DNA of 64,000 nt, from contig NZ_CP071839.1 of the NCBI RefSeq assembly GCF_017526105.1, positions 8,594,001-8,658,000 of the forward strand, in the 5' to 3' direction. Both the position numbers and the translations under genes were made by a program. The notes under the pieces were generated by a model. It saw only the letters and a program-made list of their open reading frames with translations, searched no databases and had not been told where the DNA came from. Of this stretch, positions 16,297-25,120 are shown piece by piece. This DNA is from Streptomyces cyanogenus (GTDB taxonomy: Bacteria > Actinomycetota > Actinomycetes > Streptomycetales > Streptomycetaceae). The first letter of the stretch is position 1. Every line of letters starts with the position of its first letter.

Positions 16297-17295
16297 TCAG
16301 TCGGCTGCAGGTCCGTCGCCGATCTCCTGGAGCAGGGCACGGCGGCGGTAGTCGCGGGGCGACAGGCCGTAGGCCGAGCGGAACGCGCGTGTGAAGACCG
16401 GATGGTGCTCGAAGCCCGCGCGCACGGCGACGAGATGCACCGGGACGTCGCTCCTGGCGGGATCGGCGAGCTGCTCGCGGGCACGCTCCAGACGCAGGTG
16501 GCGGATCCAGCCGGACACCGTGGTCTCGCGGTCCTGAAACAGCCGGTGGAGATAGCTGGTCGAGATGTGGTGCGCGGCGGCAATGGCGGTCGGCGTCAGG
16601 TCGGGGTCGTGCAGGTGGTCGCGGATGAACGCCTGGATGCGCAGGGTCAGGGTCCGCCTCCGGGATTCGGCGGGGAGGCGGTCGATGGCGTCGAGCGCGT
16701 TCGCGAACACGGCCGCGAGCAGGTCGAGCAGGACCGTCTCCAGCCGGGGTGCGTCGGCGGCGGCGTACGAACGCGGGTTGTCCACCAAGGTGGCGACGAA
16801 GGCCGTCAGCAGGGCCCCGACGCCCTCCTGTCCTGTCATCCGGTGACCGATCACCTGGTTGAGATCGTCCGAGGACAGGGGCAGGCGCGCTCGGGGCACG
16901 TCGACGCTCACGGCGTCCACGCCTTCCCCCTGAGGGCCCAAGAGGATCTCCCAGGGGCGGGAGGAGTCGTTGGTACGGAACTCGTAAGGGCCGTACAGGG
17001 CGTCCGGGCCGCCCATGCGGAAACCCACGGTGCCCTTGGTGATCAGCGAGAGGTGGATGATCTCGGGGTCGGATTGGCGGATGAGCCGCGGTGTCCGCCT
17101 GATGGTCTGGGGCGACCAGACCGAGGACCACACGAGCGCGCTCCCCAGTTGGACGACGCGCTGCTGCGCGCGGAAGTCGGAGTCGGGACGACAGACCAGG
17201 TCTACGGGTGCGTGTATCTGGGACAACTTCTCCCGCCATGCGTCGACCCGGTCGGCCCCCGGTAAGTCCTCGGTACTGAACACTGTTTCGATCAC
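16297..17295 (-). CDS. AraC-family transcriptional regulator
   Basis: 332 residues. The N-terminal half (VFSTEDLPGADRVDAWREKL to LLGPQGEGVDAVSVDVPRA) matches the AraC-binding-like domain of the Streptomyces regulator group (AraC_binding_2). The C-terminal 100 residues hold the paired helix-turn-helices: DLTPTAIAAAHHISTSYLHR, then GWIRHLRLERAREQL and VRAGFEHHPVFTRAFRSAYG. The GTG at 17295 follows a GGGGGCAG purine run and begins just before the conserved VIETVFSTEDLPGADRV; the frame is open further upstream but that part overlaps a transposase fragment. No obvious target gene is adjacent. Confidence 0.85.
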   Translation of the reverse strand: MIETVFSTEDLPGADRVDAWREKLSQIHAPVDLVCRPDSDFRAQQRVVQLGSALVWSSVWSPQTIRRTPRLIRQSDPEIIHLSLITKGTVGFRMGGPDALYGPYEFRTNDSSRPWEILLGPQGEGVDAVSVDVPRARLPLSSDDLNQVIGHRMTGQEGVGALLTAFVATLVDNPRSYAAADAPRLETVLLDLLAAVFANALDAIDRLPAESRRRTLTLRIQAFIRDHLHDPDLTPTAIAAAHHISTSYLHRLFQDRETTVSGWIRHLRLERAREQLADPARSDVPVHLVAVRAGFEHHPVFTRAFRSAYGLSPRDYRRRALLQEIGDGPAAD

Positions 17296-17416
17296 CGCTT
17301 CTGCCCCCGTCGCAGCGTGGATGAAAACCGGGACCTGGCCGGCCCGGCACGCCACCAGCATGCCCAGAGGCAAAGAAGCAGCAAAGAGTCTCGCTCCATT
17401 CGGCCTGATTTGGCCC

Positions 17417-17594
17417 CCTCGGCCTGGTCGTCCAAGCGAACCGCCTGCTCAACCGCGAGCGCGCTGCCGTCGAGCACGGCTTCGCGGACCTGAAGTCCTG
17501 GCGCTTCCCGACCAAGATCCGTATGACCGCCCGGCACGTCACCACCCTCCTGCGGGCCCTTCTCGTCCTCACGAACACCGAAATCCACCGGTGA
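17417..17594 (+). pseudogene. IS5-family transposase C-terminal fragment
   Basis: Reads LVVQANRLLNRERAAVEHGF then ADLKSWRFPTKIRM and LLRALLVLTNTEIHR with TGA at 17592-17594. VEHGFADLKSW is the last catalytic motif of the DDE_Tnp_4 transposases. Only about 58 codons remain. Confidence 0.7.
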
Positions 17595-17907
17595 CAGACG
17601 ATCTCGCGAAGAGGATCACACCTCTGACCGGCGCGAGTACATCACCGCAGGCGCACACCAACTCCCCGACCTGCGAAGTCAGGATCGCCCTTCGCTTCGC
17701 CTTCGGGCCCGGGGACCGCGGTCCTGCAGTCGGCGTCGGGAAAGACGTTGATCTCACCGAGACACCTGCGCCGTGGCGCTCTCCCGGTCCGGGTAACTCC
17801 ATCCTGACTTCGGGAGGAGGACGAGCACGCCGTAGGCGTCGAAGGCGCCGGCTGGCTTTATCAGCGAGTCCTGACACCGGTTGTCGATCGGGAGCGACAG
17901 CGCCCGG
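17595..17907. other. No complete gene; possible C-terminal remnant
   Basis: A minus-strand piece near 17860-17755 reads AFDAYGVLVLLPKSGWSYP and may be the tail of a lost gene. Otherwise this 310-base stretch between the IS5 fragment and the probable left end of the IS21 element shows nothing I can support. Confidence 0.3.
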
Positions 17908-19581
17908 TGTCGGTGAAGAGTGATATCGCCGATTTTTGACACCACTTGGGTGCTTGCGGTGGGAGGATCGGAGTGCTCTCCGCGGTGAGGGGGTGGCGCC
18001 TGTGCCACCGAAGTCCAAGGTCGATCTGTACGCGGCGATTCGCCGTGATGCCCGGGCGGGGGTCTCGAACCGGGCCTTGCAGCGCAAGTACGGAGTCGGC
18101 TTCCGGACGGTGAGGGCAGCCATGGCTTCGGTCTGGCCCGAACCTCGCAAGCCGTTGCCGCCCCGCAAGACGCGGCTGGATGCGTTCAAGCCGGTCATCG
18201 ACCAGATGCTGCGGGCGGATCTGGATGCTCCGCGCAAGCAGCGTCACACCGTCAAGCGGATCTTCGACCGCCTGGTCGACGAGCACGGTGCGGTGGAGGT
18301 GACCTATCCCATGGTGCGGGCTTACGTCGCCGACCGCCGCCCTCAGATACGGATCGAGGCGGGCCGGGGGCCGTTGAACGCGTTCATCCCGCAAACCCAT
18401 GTGCCGGGGGCCGAAACGGAGGTCGACTTCGGGGACGTGACGATCCGTCTGGCCGGCGAGCAGGTCAAGGTCTACCTGTTCGCGATGCGCCTGTCCTACT
18501 CCGGCAAGGCCGTGCACCGCATCTTCGCGTCCTGCGGGCAGGAGGCGTTCTTCGAAGGCCACGTCCACGCTCTCAGCGTGCTGGGCGGGGTGCCGACCGG
18601 CAAGGTCCGTTACGACAACTTGCGGGCCGCAGTTGCTCGCGTTCTGGGTTTGTCCAGGGCGAGGGTGGAGAACGAACGGTGGACCGCGTTCCGTTCGCAC
18701 TACGGCATTGAAAGTTTGTACTGCCGCCCCCGGACTTGAAGGCGCCCACGAGAAGGGCGGGGTTGAAGGTCAGATCGGCTGGTTCAAGAGAAACCACCTG
18801 GTCCCCGTCCCGGAAGTCGGCTCGCTGGCCGAACTGAACGCGATGGTCGAGCGGTGGGACGACGAGGACGACGAACGCCGCATCCGCTCCCGGCCCCGGA
18901 CGATCGGCGAGTACTTCGCTGCCGAGCGTCCGCTACTGCAACCGTTGCCGGACGAGCCGTTCGAGACGGGACGGCTGTTCAGCCTGCGGGTGGACCGATA
19001 CGCGCAGGTCAGCGTCCGCACGAACCGCTACTCGGTTCCGGTGAAACTGATCGGCCGCACCGTGAGGGTGATGCTGCACGCCTCCGAGGTCGTGGTCTAC
19101 GACGGACGCACGGAGGTCGCCCGGCACGAACGGTTGATCGCCAAGGGCCAGGTCAGGCTGGAGTTGGACCACTACCTGGAGGCGCTGGTCCGCAAGCCCG
19201 GTGCGTTCCCCGGCGCGACCGCGCTGGAGCAGGCCCGCTCGGCAGGCAAGTTCACCCCGGTCCACGACGCGTGGTGGGCGGCAGCCTGCAAGGCCCACGG
19301 CGACCGTGACGGCACCCGGGCCCTGATCGAGGTCCTGCTGCTGGGCCGGCACCTTCACCACGAGCACCTGGTGGCCGGGCTTGCCGCTGCACTGCGGGCC
19401 GGGGCGCTGACCTCGGATGCCGTCGCACTGGAGGCCCGCAAGGCGGCCGAAGCCGACGACACACCAGTTCCCGCGGCCGAGCCGGAGCCCGGCCAGGCTG
19501 CGGTGACGTTCCTGACCGAGCGTCGCCTGGCCCACCTGCCGCCGGACACCCGGCCGCTGCCATCGGTCGCGGCCTACGACC
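17908..19581. mobile_element. IS21-family element, right half missing
   Basis: The left boundary is placed at about 17908 where TGTCGGTGAAGAGTGATATC begins, typical in form for an IS21 end starting with TG; this is a guess from sequence alone. The istA gene follows. istB (the ATPase helper) and the right end are missing; at about 19581 the sequence jumps into a dnaB-like fragment. Confidence 0.5.
18002..19581 (+). pseudogene. istA: IS21 transposase IstA, frameshifted
   Basis: Begins VPPKSKVDLYAAIRRDARAG at a GTG preceded by GAGGGG. It carries an N-terminal helix-turn-helix (SNRALQRKYGVGFRTVRAAM), then the rve/DDE core (GAETEVDFGDVTIRL with the first D, RYDNLRAAV with the second D). After HYGIESLYCRP near 18725 the frame shifts by one and resumes EGAHEKGGVEGQIGWFKRN (catalytic Glu) and the C-terminal region VRTNRYSVPVKLIGRTVRV down to DTRPLPSVAAYDQ, where homology ends. 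IstA proteins are about 500 residues and nearly all is present, but the frameshift separates the third catalytic residue from the first two. Confidence 0.85.
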
Positions 19582-19773
19582 AACACCGACCTGGACTCCC
19601 TCACCGGCGGACTCCACCCCGGCCAGCTCATCGTCATTGCCGCCCGCCCCGCCATGGGAAAGTCCACCCTTGTCCTCGACTTCGTCCGCTGCGCCAGCAT
19701 CAAACACGCCATACCCAGCGCCGTGTTCTCCCTTGAAGCAGACCGCAACGAGATCGGCATGCGCCTGCTCTTC
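19582..19773 (+). pseudogene. DnaB-like replicative helicase fragment
   Basis: About 64 codons reading NTDLDSLTGGLHPGQLIVIA, ARPAMGKSTLVLDFVRC and AVFSLEADRNEIGMRLL. ARPAMGKST is the Walker A of the DnaB helicase domain (also found in phage and plasmid replicative helicases) and FSLE follows at the expected distance. It is joined directly to istA on the left and to an IS5 transposase tail on the right, so both ends are recombination or deletion points. Confidence 0.75.
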
Positions 19774-19875
19774 AACCGCCTCAAGCAATGGCGCGGCCTG
19801 GCCACCCGCTACGACAAGACCCGCGAGTCCTCCCAGGCCGCCGTCACCATCGCCTCAATCCTTCGCTGGATCTGA
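19774..19875 (+). pseudogene. IS5-family transposase C-terminal fragment
   Basis: Reads NRLKQWRGLATRYDKTRESS and ends AAVTIASILRWI. INRLKQWRGIATRYEKTA is the standard C-terminus of one IS5 subgroup (compare 41740-42200). It is fused in frame to the dnaB fragment, giving a continuous 73-codon open frame from an internal ATG at 19654. Confidence 0.7.
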
Positions 19876-19891
19876 ACCTTGAAGACGATCT

Positions 19892-20404
19892 CTAGTCCCG
19901 GATCCCCAGGTCTTCCCTCATCAGTGTCCGCATCGCTACCAGCCGGGGCTCCGCCTGCTTTACCTCGACGAGTAGGTGCTCTGCACTCTCGCCGTCACAC
20001 GCGAGGCCACGGTCAATGCGCTTGGCCGCCACGTCGATCTCAGCGAGCACCTTGTTGAGTTCTCGCGAGGCCTCCATGATCCGCAAGGGGACGATCATTT
20101 GGGCTGCCGCGTAGCGGTCGCGGTACTCCCTGCGGGAATCCTCAAGACGGGTACGGTCCTCCTCGGCATAGACGCCGTCACGGATGCGGTGCAGGGCGTC
20201 CTTGAGGAGCGTGTGAAATTGCTCTGAGGCACGGTTCATGGCCGTGTATGCCTCTCGCCGCTCCTCGAAGGACCTTCTCCGGTCGGCGATTTCGGCCTCG
20301 GCGGCGCGTTCACGGGCGTTGAAGCGTTGCGGGAGTACCGAGCCGAGAAGCGCTCCGCCGAGGCCCGCCGCCGCAGTGATCGCGGTCGCTATCGCGTCTG
20401 ACAT
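19892..20404 (-). CDS. Membrane-anchored coiled-coil protein
   Basis: 170 residues. A short hydrophobic N-terminal helix (AIATAITAAAGLGGALLGSV) is followed by long charged helices (RERAAEAEIADRRRSFEERR; EDRTRLEDSRREYRDRYAA) predicted to be a coiled coil. The second half, RYAAAQMIVPLRIMEASREL, LNKVLAEIDVAAKRIDRG and AMRTLMREDLGIRD, aligns by eye with the protein at 40039-40563 (RYSEAQMIAP, LNKVYGQVKRLERG, AMRTAMRDDLGV), so the two are paralogues. The protein should sit at the inner membrane face. The function is unknown; neither copy has a conserved partner here. Confidence 0.7.
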   Translation of the reverse strand: MSDAIATAITAAAGLGGALLGSVLPQRFNARERAAEAEIADRRRSFEERREAYTAMNRASEQFHTLLKDALHRIRDGVYAEEDRTRLEDSRREYRDRYAAAQMIVPLRIMEASRELNKVLAEIDVAAKRIDRGLACDGESAEHLLVEVKQAEPRLVAMRTLMREDLGIRD

Positions 20405-20495
20405 GCCCGGACCCTATCGCCATCCGCACTGACGCGGCTTTGCACGCGCGGGAGTTGGGGGGCGGGGCGGTGCGGGTGGCCTAGAGGGTCTGCCC

Positions 20496-20586
20496 GTGCC
20501 CATCCCCGCACGCGCGGGGAGCAGTCGCAGGTCGTCGTGCTGTCCGGCTCGGGGGAGGGGACCATCCCCGCACGCCCGGGGAGCAC
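20496..20586 (-). CRISPR. Two-repeat type I-E-like CRISPR remnant
   Basis: Two 29-base repeats at 20496-20524 and 20558-20586 share the core CATCCCCGCACG and CGGGGAGCA around a 33-base spacer (20525-20557). On the minus strand they read GTGCTCCCCGGGCG and TGCGGGGATGGTCCC, close to the usual Streptomyces type I-E repeat. The 62-base period fits type I-E. No further good copies and no cas genes are present, so this is a leftover. Confidence 0.55.
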
Positions 20587-20764
20587 ATCACGGACGCGAC
20601 CTCATCGGCCTGTGCCGCTCCGCGGGGCATCCACTCGTCCAGGAGATGTTCGACGTCGAGACGCTGTGCCGGGCCGTGCAGGAAGCACGGCTCTGCATAG
20701 GGGACTCATACTCCTGGGATCGCGTGAACGGCTCTCACCCTGGTGATGTAGCTGGAGGGGCTGG

Positions 20765-22072
20765 TCAGCGCAGGGGCTTGATCTCGTCGAGCGTCTCTTC
20801 GACCGGGCCCGCCAAGACGTCAAGCAGACCGTAGCGGCTCCGTACCTCGCGGTTCGTCTTCTCGGAGAATTCCCGGCCTTCTTCACCCGCCGGCACGATG
20901 ACCGGCGCCACGTCTACACCATGCGAGCCAAAGCGCCAATAGGTAGTGACGCGGCGCCGGAATCTCGTAAATTGATCGATCGCATTGTTTTCTTGCATCT
21001 CGGCCGTTTGGATGATGGCGTCGTTGTCTCTCTTCACCCAACCAGGGACAGCGACGCCCCGCCAGGAATACCTGGGGCTTCCAAATTGCTCCATAACGAG
21101 CCGGTCTTTACGCGCCAGACTCAAAGAGGCGTAGAATGTCAACTTGTCGAAATTCGTGTCACTGGGAAGCTGGACAACGGTCCGCGTGCGCGACTCGTCG
21201 TTCGCCTCGACCCAACTACCGGGGGGCATCCACGGCTGCGCCACCACCAGCTTGCCCGGCTGGTAGACCTCCCTGCGGGTGAGCGGGTGCTTCTCCGGGT
21301 ATCTAGCCCAGTCCTCGGCATCCTTTCGCCACCTCGAGGTGGCCAGGTCCGTCCGGCTCACCGTCACGTCCTCTCCCATGGCATGGAACTCGGCGCCCAG
21401 CACGTAGAAGCCCATATCGCTGTGATTCACGAGCTTGATGTCGACCGGCACGGAAAACACACTGTGGTCCGCACTGAACACCGCCTTGCCCACGTTCAAC
21501 TGCACGAGAGGGGTGGCCTCGCGCCGGTACGGCTGGAAAAGGTACTGGTAGCTAAAATTGGCGACCGCTACGAGCGTGGAGACAATGAGTGCCGCAGCCA
21601 CCCGCCTCGGAGTGGGGATCTCATCCAGTCTTCGCCACACCAGGATGACAGTGGATAGCGAAGCTACGCTGAGAACAATGGACAGCACTTTGTAGACGAC
21701 TTTCTCGCCGTCATTCCATGTCTGTAACACGAGCAAGAAGTTAGTCAACAACGCCACGCCGGTACTGATCAGCGCGAACACTCCAAAGTTGGAAATCGGC
21801 CCGCGGGCCCAGCAGTCCACGACCGCGGCGACACCGACGAGCATGATGAGAGCCGCCAACATGAGGGCCGCTCCGGTGACGCACCCCGCGAAAGTCAAAG
21901 CCTCCCTGAAGTCCTTGAATCCACACCAGCCCACGGGCAGCGCCGTCAGGAGCAGGACCAGCACAACCCATGCCATTTCCGCCCGCGAGAAGAGGCATCT
22001 CGTCAGGTGTCTTCGCACCATCACGTGCGAGCCGGTGCGGCCTTCTGGGTCGGGCCCTGAGCAAGTCTTCAC
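20765..22072 (-). CDS. Large membrane protein of unknown function
   Basis: 435 residues. The GTG at 22072 has a near-perfect AGGAGGTGATC just upstream, which decides the start. Five hydrophobic segments occupy residues 30-200 (AWVVLVLLLTALPVGW, ALMLAALIMLVGVAAVV, FGVFALISTGVALLTNFLL, VLSIVLSVASLSTVILVW, VAAALIVSTLVAVANF). The remaining 235 residues form a soluble, beta-rich domain (FSVPVDIKLVNHSDMGFYVL, RTRTVVQLPSDTNFDKLTFY) ending in a helical tail. With five spans the large domain would lie outside the cell if the N-terminus is cytoplasmic. No family recognised. Confidence 0.75.
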   Translation of the reverse strand: MKTCSGPDPEGRTGSHVMVRRHLTRCLFSRAEMAWVVLVLLLTALPVGWCGFKDFREALTFAGCVTGAALMLAALIMLVGVAAVVDCWARGPISNFGVFALISTGVALLTNFLLVLQTWNDGEKVVYKVLSIVLSVASLSTVILVWRRLDEIPTPRRVAAALIVSTLVAVANFSYQYLFQPYRREATPLVQLNVGKAVFSADHSVFSVPVDIKLVNHSDMGFYVLGAEFHAMGEDVTVSRTDLATSRWRKDAEDWARYPEKHPLTRREVYQPGKLVVAQPWMPPGSWVEANDESRTRTVVQLPSDTNFDKLTFYASLSLARKDRLVMEQFGSPRYSWRGVAVPGWVKRDNDAIIQTAEMQENNAIDQFTRFRRRVTTYWRFGSHGVDVAPVIVPAGEEGREFSEKTNREVRSRYGLLDVLAGPVEETLDEIKPLR

Positions 22073-22639
22073 GTGATCACCTCCTGGCGATACGCCGGAA
22101 TCCAATCACCATGCGATGTGATCCACGCAATCAGTACACACATTCGGCCGGGATCACCACACACATTCCACCGGTCGGCCCACTCATCCTGCGCTAAAGC
22201 CGTAACAGCCATTGCGGCCCGGTTCGGGCAGCCTCCTGCTCTCACAGCTGCAGCCCGCGGACGAATGAGTGCCGGGGCAGGCCGCTCGAGCGGGGTTCGG
22301 ACAACCTTGTGCTGTGGCGAGACTGCACGACGACAGCGATGAACACGACGATGCCCCGGCTCCCACTGCTGCGTGGGGGCCGGGGCCCTGGTGATTCGGT
22401 GGTCGGTCCGGCTGACGGGAATGGAATCAGCAGCCGGCAGCGGTGCGGGGGGAGGGGGTACGGCTGTCCCTCAGGGACGCGCGGCCAGGTCCGGCTTCAG
22501 GCCGAAGGTCTCGGCAATCCACCGTTCGGTGACGCGCACCTTCTCGACCCGGGCCTCTCGGATCTTGTCGAGCCGGGTCTCGAGGGCCCGCGCACGCCGC
22601 CCAGGTCGCCGCGGCCCCCGATGCGGTGAGCGCTGGCCC
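22073..22639. other. No complete gene; short unassigned remnant
   Basis: Minus-strand sequence near 22590-22485 reads LETRLDKIREARVEKVRV then TERWIAETFGLKPDLAARP with a stop, the helical C-terminus of an unidentified protein lying directly downstream of the exonuclease remnant. The rest (22073-22480) shows no supported gene. Confidence 0.35.
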
Positions 22640-23090
22640 CTCAAGCCCGGGCACGACGGCCTTGGCCAGGCGCAACGTGTCCAGCAGCGGCGTCGCGGCG
22701 AGTACGGGACAGTGCTCTGCCTGGTGGGCGATGATTCCGGCTTCTGTGGGGGCGTGCTGGGCGACCAGTCGGTACGGCGGCGCAGTCAGGCGCGCGTTGA
22801 GCTGCGCCATCACCTCAGCAGGGGGGCAGCCGAGGTGAGCATTCGCTGGGTGATGCCCTTGAGCTGGACGTCCCGCACGGTCACGGGCACGTCGGCAGGC
22901 GGTCGCATCAGATCCTCGAACCTGCCGGTTTCCACCAGTCGGCCATCCCGGGGGCGCAGCGCCAGCGCCGCGACCTCGATCGGCTCGGCGGGCCGTCCTA
23001 TCGGCGTGAGGCCCTCGAAGTCGATCACCACGAATGTTGTCGAGGCGAAGCGCGGATCGTCGTCAGCGCGGCCATGGTGTCGCCGGCCCC
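22640..23090 (-). pseudogene. DnaQ-like 3'-5' exonuclease remnant
   Basis: Reads FASTTFVVIDFEGLTPIGRP (the DxE of exonuclease motif I), then FEDLMRPPADVPVTVRDVQ and LKGITQRMLTSAAP. After a frameshift near 22812 it continues VMAQLNARLTAPPYRLVAQH and PLLDTLRLAKAVVPGL (motif II/III region). Homology stops at about 22640 before the final HxxxxD motif. Truncation and frameshift make it inactive. Confidence 0.65.
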
Positions 23091-23231
23091 GGAACCGCCG
23101 CCGGCTTCCGGTCGACGGCTCGGTCGTCGTTTCGGGGGACTGGCCCGGCGTGATTGCCCGGGCTTGGCACCCGCTGCAGGTGCCGGGCTGCGTAAAGCCG
23201 GTAGGAGACGTGGTTGTCCGAACCAAGGGGG

Positions 23232-24290
23232 CTAACGAGCTCGTGCACGGTAGGCGGTGAGGCGTCGTGGGCCTCGTCGGGAGCTTGGCGCTTCACGTTG
23301 TTCGTGCTGGGGTCAGGCCGGCGGTCTGTTGGTGGGACAGCAGGGCGGCTATGGCTTGGACGGTGTCGCTCATGTGTTCGCGGCGGCCGAGGTGGCGGGC
23401 CAGTGCTCGCCAGTTCTTCAAATGCGCGATGCCGTGCTCGACGCGGATGCGTCGGGAGGAGTGGGCCTTGCGTTGCCGCTCGTGCATCTCCTCGTACCAG
23501 TCCGGGGCGCTTTTCTTGAACTTGCGGTGCGGTGGCGTCACCACGCGTCCACCGGTCTGGGCGCCCAGACCCTGGTAGCCGGCATCCGCGAGGATCTCCA
23601 GTGCGGGCCCGCCATCCAGGAGCCTGACCAGTCCTAACTGGCGTGCATGGGTGATGTCTGCGCAGCTACCGTGCTGAGCCGGGCTGCAGAAGAGGACGCG
23701 GCCGTCGCCGTCCGTGACGACCATGGTCTTGACCGCGTTCTGCTTGCTCTTGCCGGAGATGAACTTGTCCCGGTCCTTGCGACCGGCGGCCGGGCGCCTG
23801 ACGCGGATCTCGGTTCCGTCGATGATGCCGGTCTTCCCGCTGGTTCCGAGGTGTTCGACGACCTCGGCCAGGGTCCGCAGCCGCACACCGGGGCTGATGG
23901 TGCACCCTCGCTGGGCCAGCAGTGGCCGCACCTCGCCGATGGCACCGGTGATGGTGGAGCGATCCACACCGAACCAGCAGGCCAGCACGTCATGCGTGAC
24001 GGCATGGCGCAGATGCACGAGCGTCGCCAGGAGCCGGTCGACGAACACCAACCGGTGCTTCACACCCGCGCCCACAGCCAGCTTCCGCGGCCTGGACGCG
24101 AGCTTGGCCTGGTGTCGCTCGTGCCACAACGGCCCGACTTCAGCGACGATTTCAGCAATCACGTCAGCCGACAGGCCTGTGATCCTCCGGTCGCTGATGA
24201 TCGCTGCACGACACGCGTTCCCCACCACACGACCATGATCGACGATCAGAAGCTCGACGCCTCACCGCCTACCGTGCACGAGCTCGTTAG
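23232..24290. mobile_element. Intact IS5-family element with 36-base inverted repeats
   Basis: Left end 23232-23267 and right end 24255-24290 are perfect 36-base inverted repeats beginning CTAACGAGCTCGTGCACGG when read inward. As with the element at 6412, the outermost bases read CTA and TAG, so insertion into CTAG with a TA duplication is consistent. The right boundary coincides exactly with the left end of an IS701-type element, whose 4-base duplication may have supplied the CTAG. Confidence 0.85.
23293..24228 (-). CDS. IS5-family transposase, intact
   Basis: 311 residues. The N-terminal part includes the helix-turn-helix THDVLACWFGVDRSTITGAI. The DDE core reads GKTGIIDGTEIRVRRPA (first D), ALEILADAGYQGLGAQTGG (second D) and RRIRVEHGIAHLKNWRAL (Glu). 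Starts at GTG 24228; the stop lies 26 bases inside the left inverted repeat. No frameshift. A 50-base scrap of a related gene (HQLVFVDRLVATL) appears at about 32115-32165. Confidence 0.92.
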   Translation of the reverse strand: MVGNACRAAIISDRRITGLSADVIAEIVAEVGPLWHERHQAKLASRPRKLAVGAGVKHRLVFVDRLLATLVHLRHAVTHDVLACWFGVDRSTITGAIGEVRPLLAQRGCTISPGVRLRTLAEVVEHLGTSGKTGIIDGTEIRVRRPAAGRKDRDKFISGKSKQNAVKTMVVTDGDGRVLFCSPAQHGSCADITHARQLGLVRLLDGGPALEILADAGYQGLGAQTGGRVVTPPHRKFKKSAPDWYEEMHERQRKAHSSRRIRVEHGIAHLKNWRALARHLGRREHMSDTVQAIAALLSHQQTAGLTPARTT

Positions 24291-25120
24291 TACTCCAGTC
24301 AGAAATCGTTGCCTGAGCTGGTTCTTCTTCGGTAGTGGCAGCGGCGGGCGCTCGCTTGGTGTTGTCTGCGCCAGAGGGACCAGTTCAGGGCGTGGATGGC
24401 TGCTCCGAGGCGGGGTGTGGGCCGTGGCAGGAGAGTGTCCAGGAGTCTGCGGATCTCTACCACCGTGAAGCGGATGGTGCTGGTGGGGTCGTTTCTGCGG
24501 CCCCCCTTTCGGTGGTCGATGCCGCGACGACGGACAGAAAAGCGTGGCGAGCATGGCCAGGGTGATGTGGCGATACCAGCCCGGTAGCGGCGGACCTCGT
24601 ACTGGTCGAGACCGCATTCGTTCTTTGCGGCCTGGAAGGCTTCTTCGATCGCCCAGCGCGAGCCGGCGATCCGGATCAGGTCGGCAACGCTGGTGCCGTT
24701 GGGGGCGTAGGCGAGGTAGTAGGCGATCTCGCATGGGCGGGCCAGGCTGCGGCGGCCCAGTACCCATCGCTCGTGGTGGGCCGGCCGCCGTCGAAGACAC
24801 CGATCGTCGGCAGGCGTTCGGCGGCCCCGTCGTAAAGGCGCGGGCCTTTGGCGCCGTCGCCGCAGGAGTGGCGTTCCCATGCCTCGTCGGGGGCATCGGC
24901 GATGGCCTGGTCGATACGGCCGAGGGGAGCGTGCAGTTGCTGGGACTTCGGCACGGCCAGGACGTAGCCGACACCGGCTTCTTCCAGGGTGCGGCGCATG
25001 CGCCATTCCTGTCCGTAGGCACAGTCGCCCGTCACCCAGGCGATCGGCAGAGGTGAGGCCAGGGCTCGCAGGATCATTGCGCGGGCCAACTCGCCCTTGG
25101 TCGCAAAGAGGCAGTACCGG
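24291..25120 (-). pseudogene. IS701-family element, 5'-truncated transposase
   Basis: The left IS end begins at 24291 with TACTCCAGTCAG, as in the other IS701 copy. Minus-strand pieces in several frames give a diverged IS701 transposase: LFATKGELARAMILRALASP, IAWVTGDCAYGQEWRMRR (second D), PKSQQLHAPLGRIDQA, then GSRWAIEEAFQAAKNECGLD (Glu) and FTVVEIRRLLDTLLPRP at the end. Frameshifts occur near 24780 and 24580. Everything upstream of the first third, including the first catalytic D and the right end of the IS, is missing; at about 25120 the sequence joins a phospholipase-D-like gene. Confidence 0.8.

Noticed and set aside
20441..20456. Possible third type I-E repeat (GCACGCGCGGGAG)
   Set aside because: Only the core matches and the distance to the next repeat is about 66 bases, so it does not fit the period.
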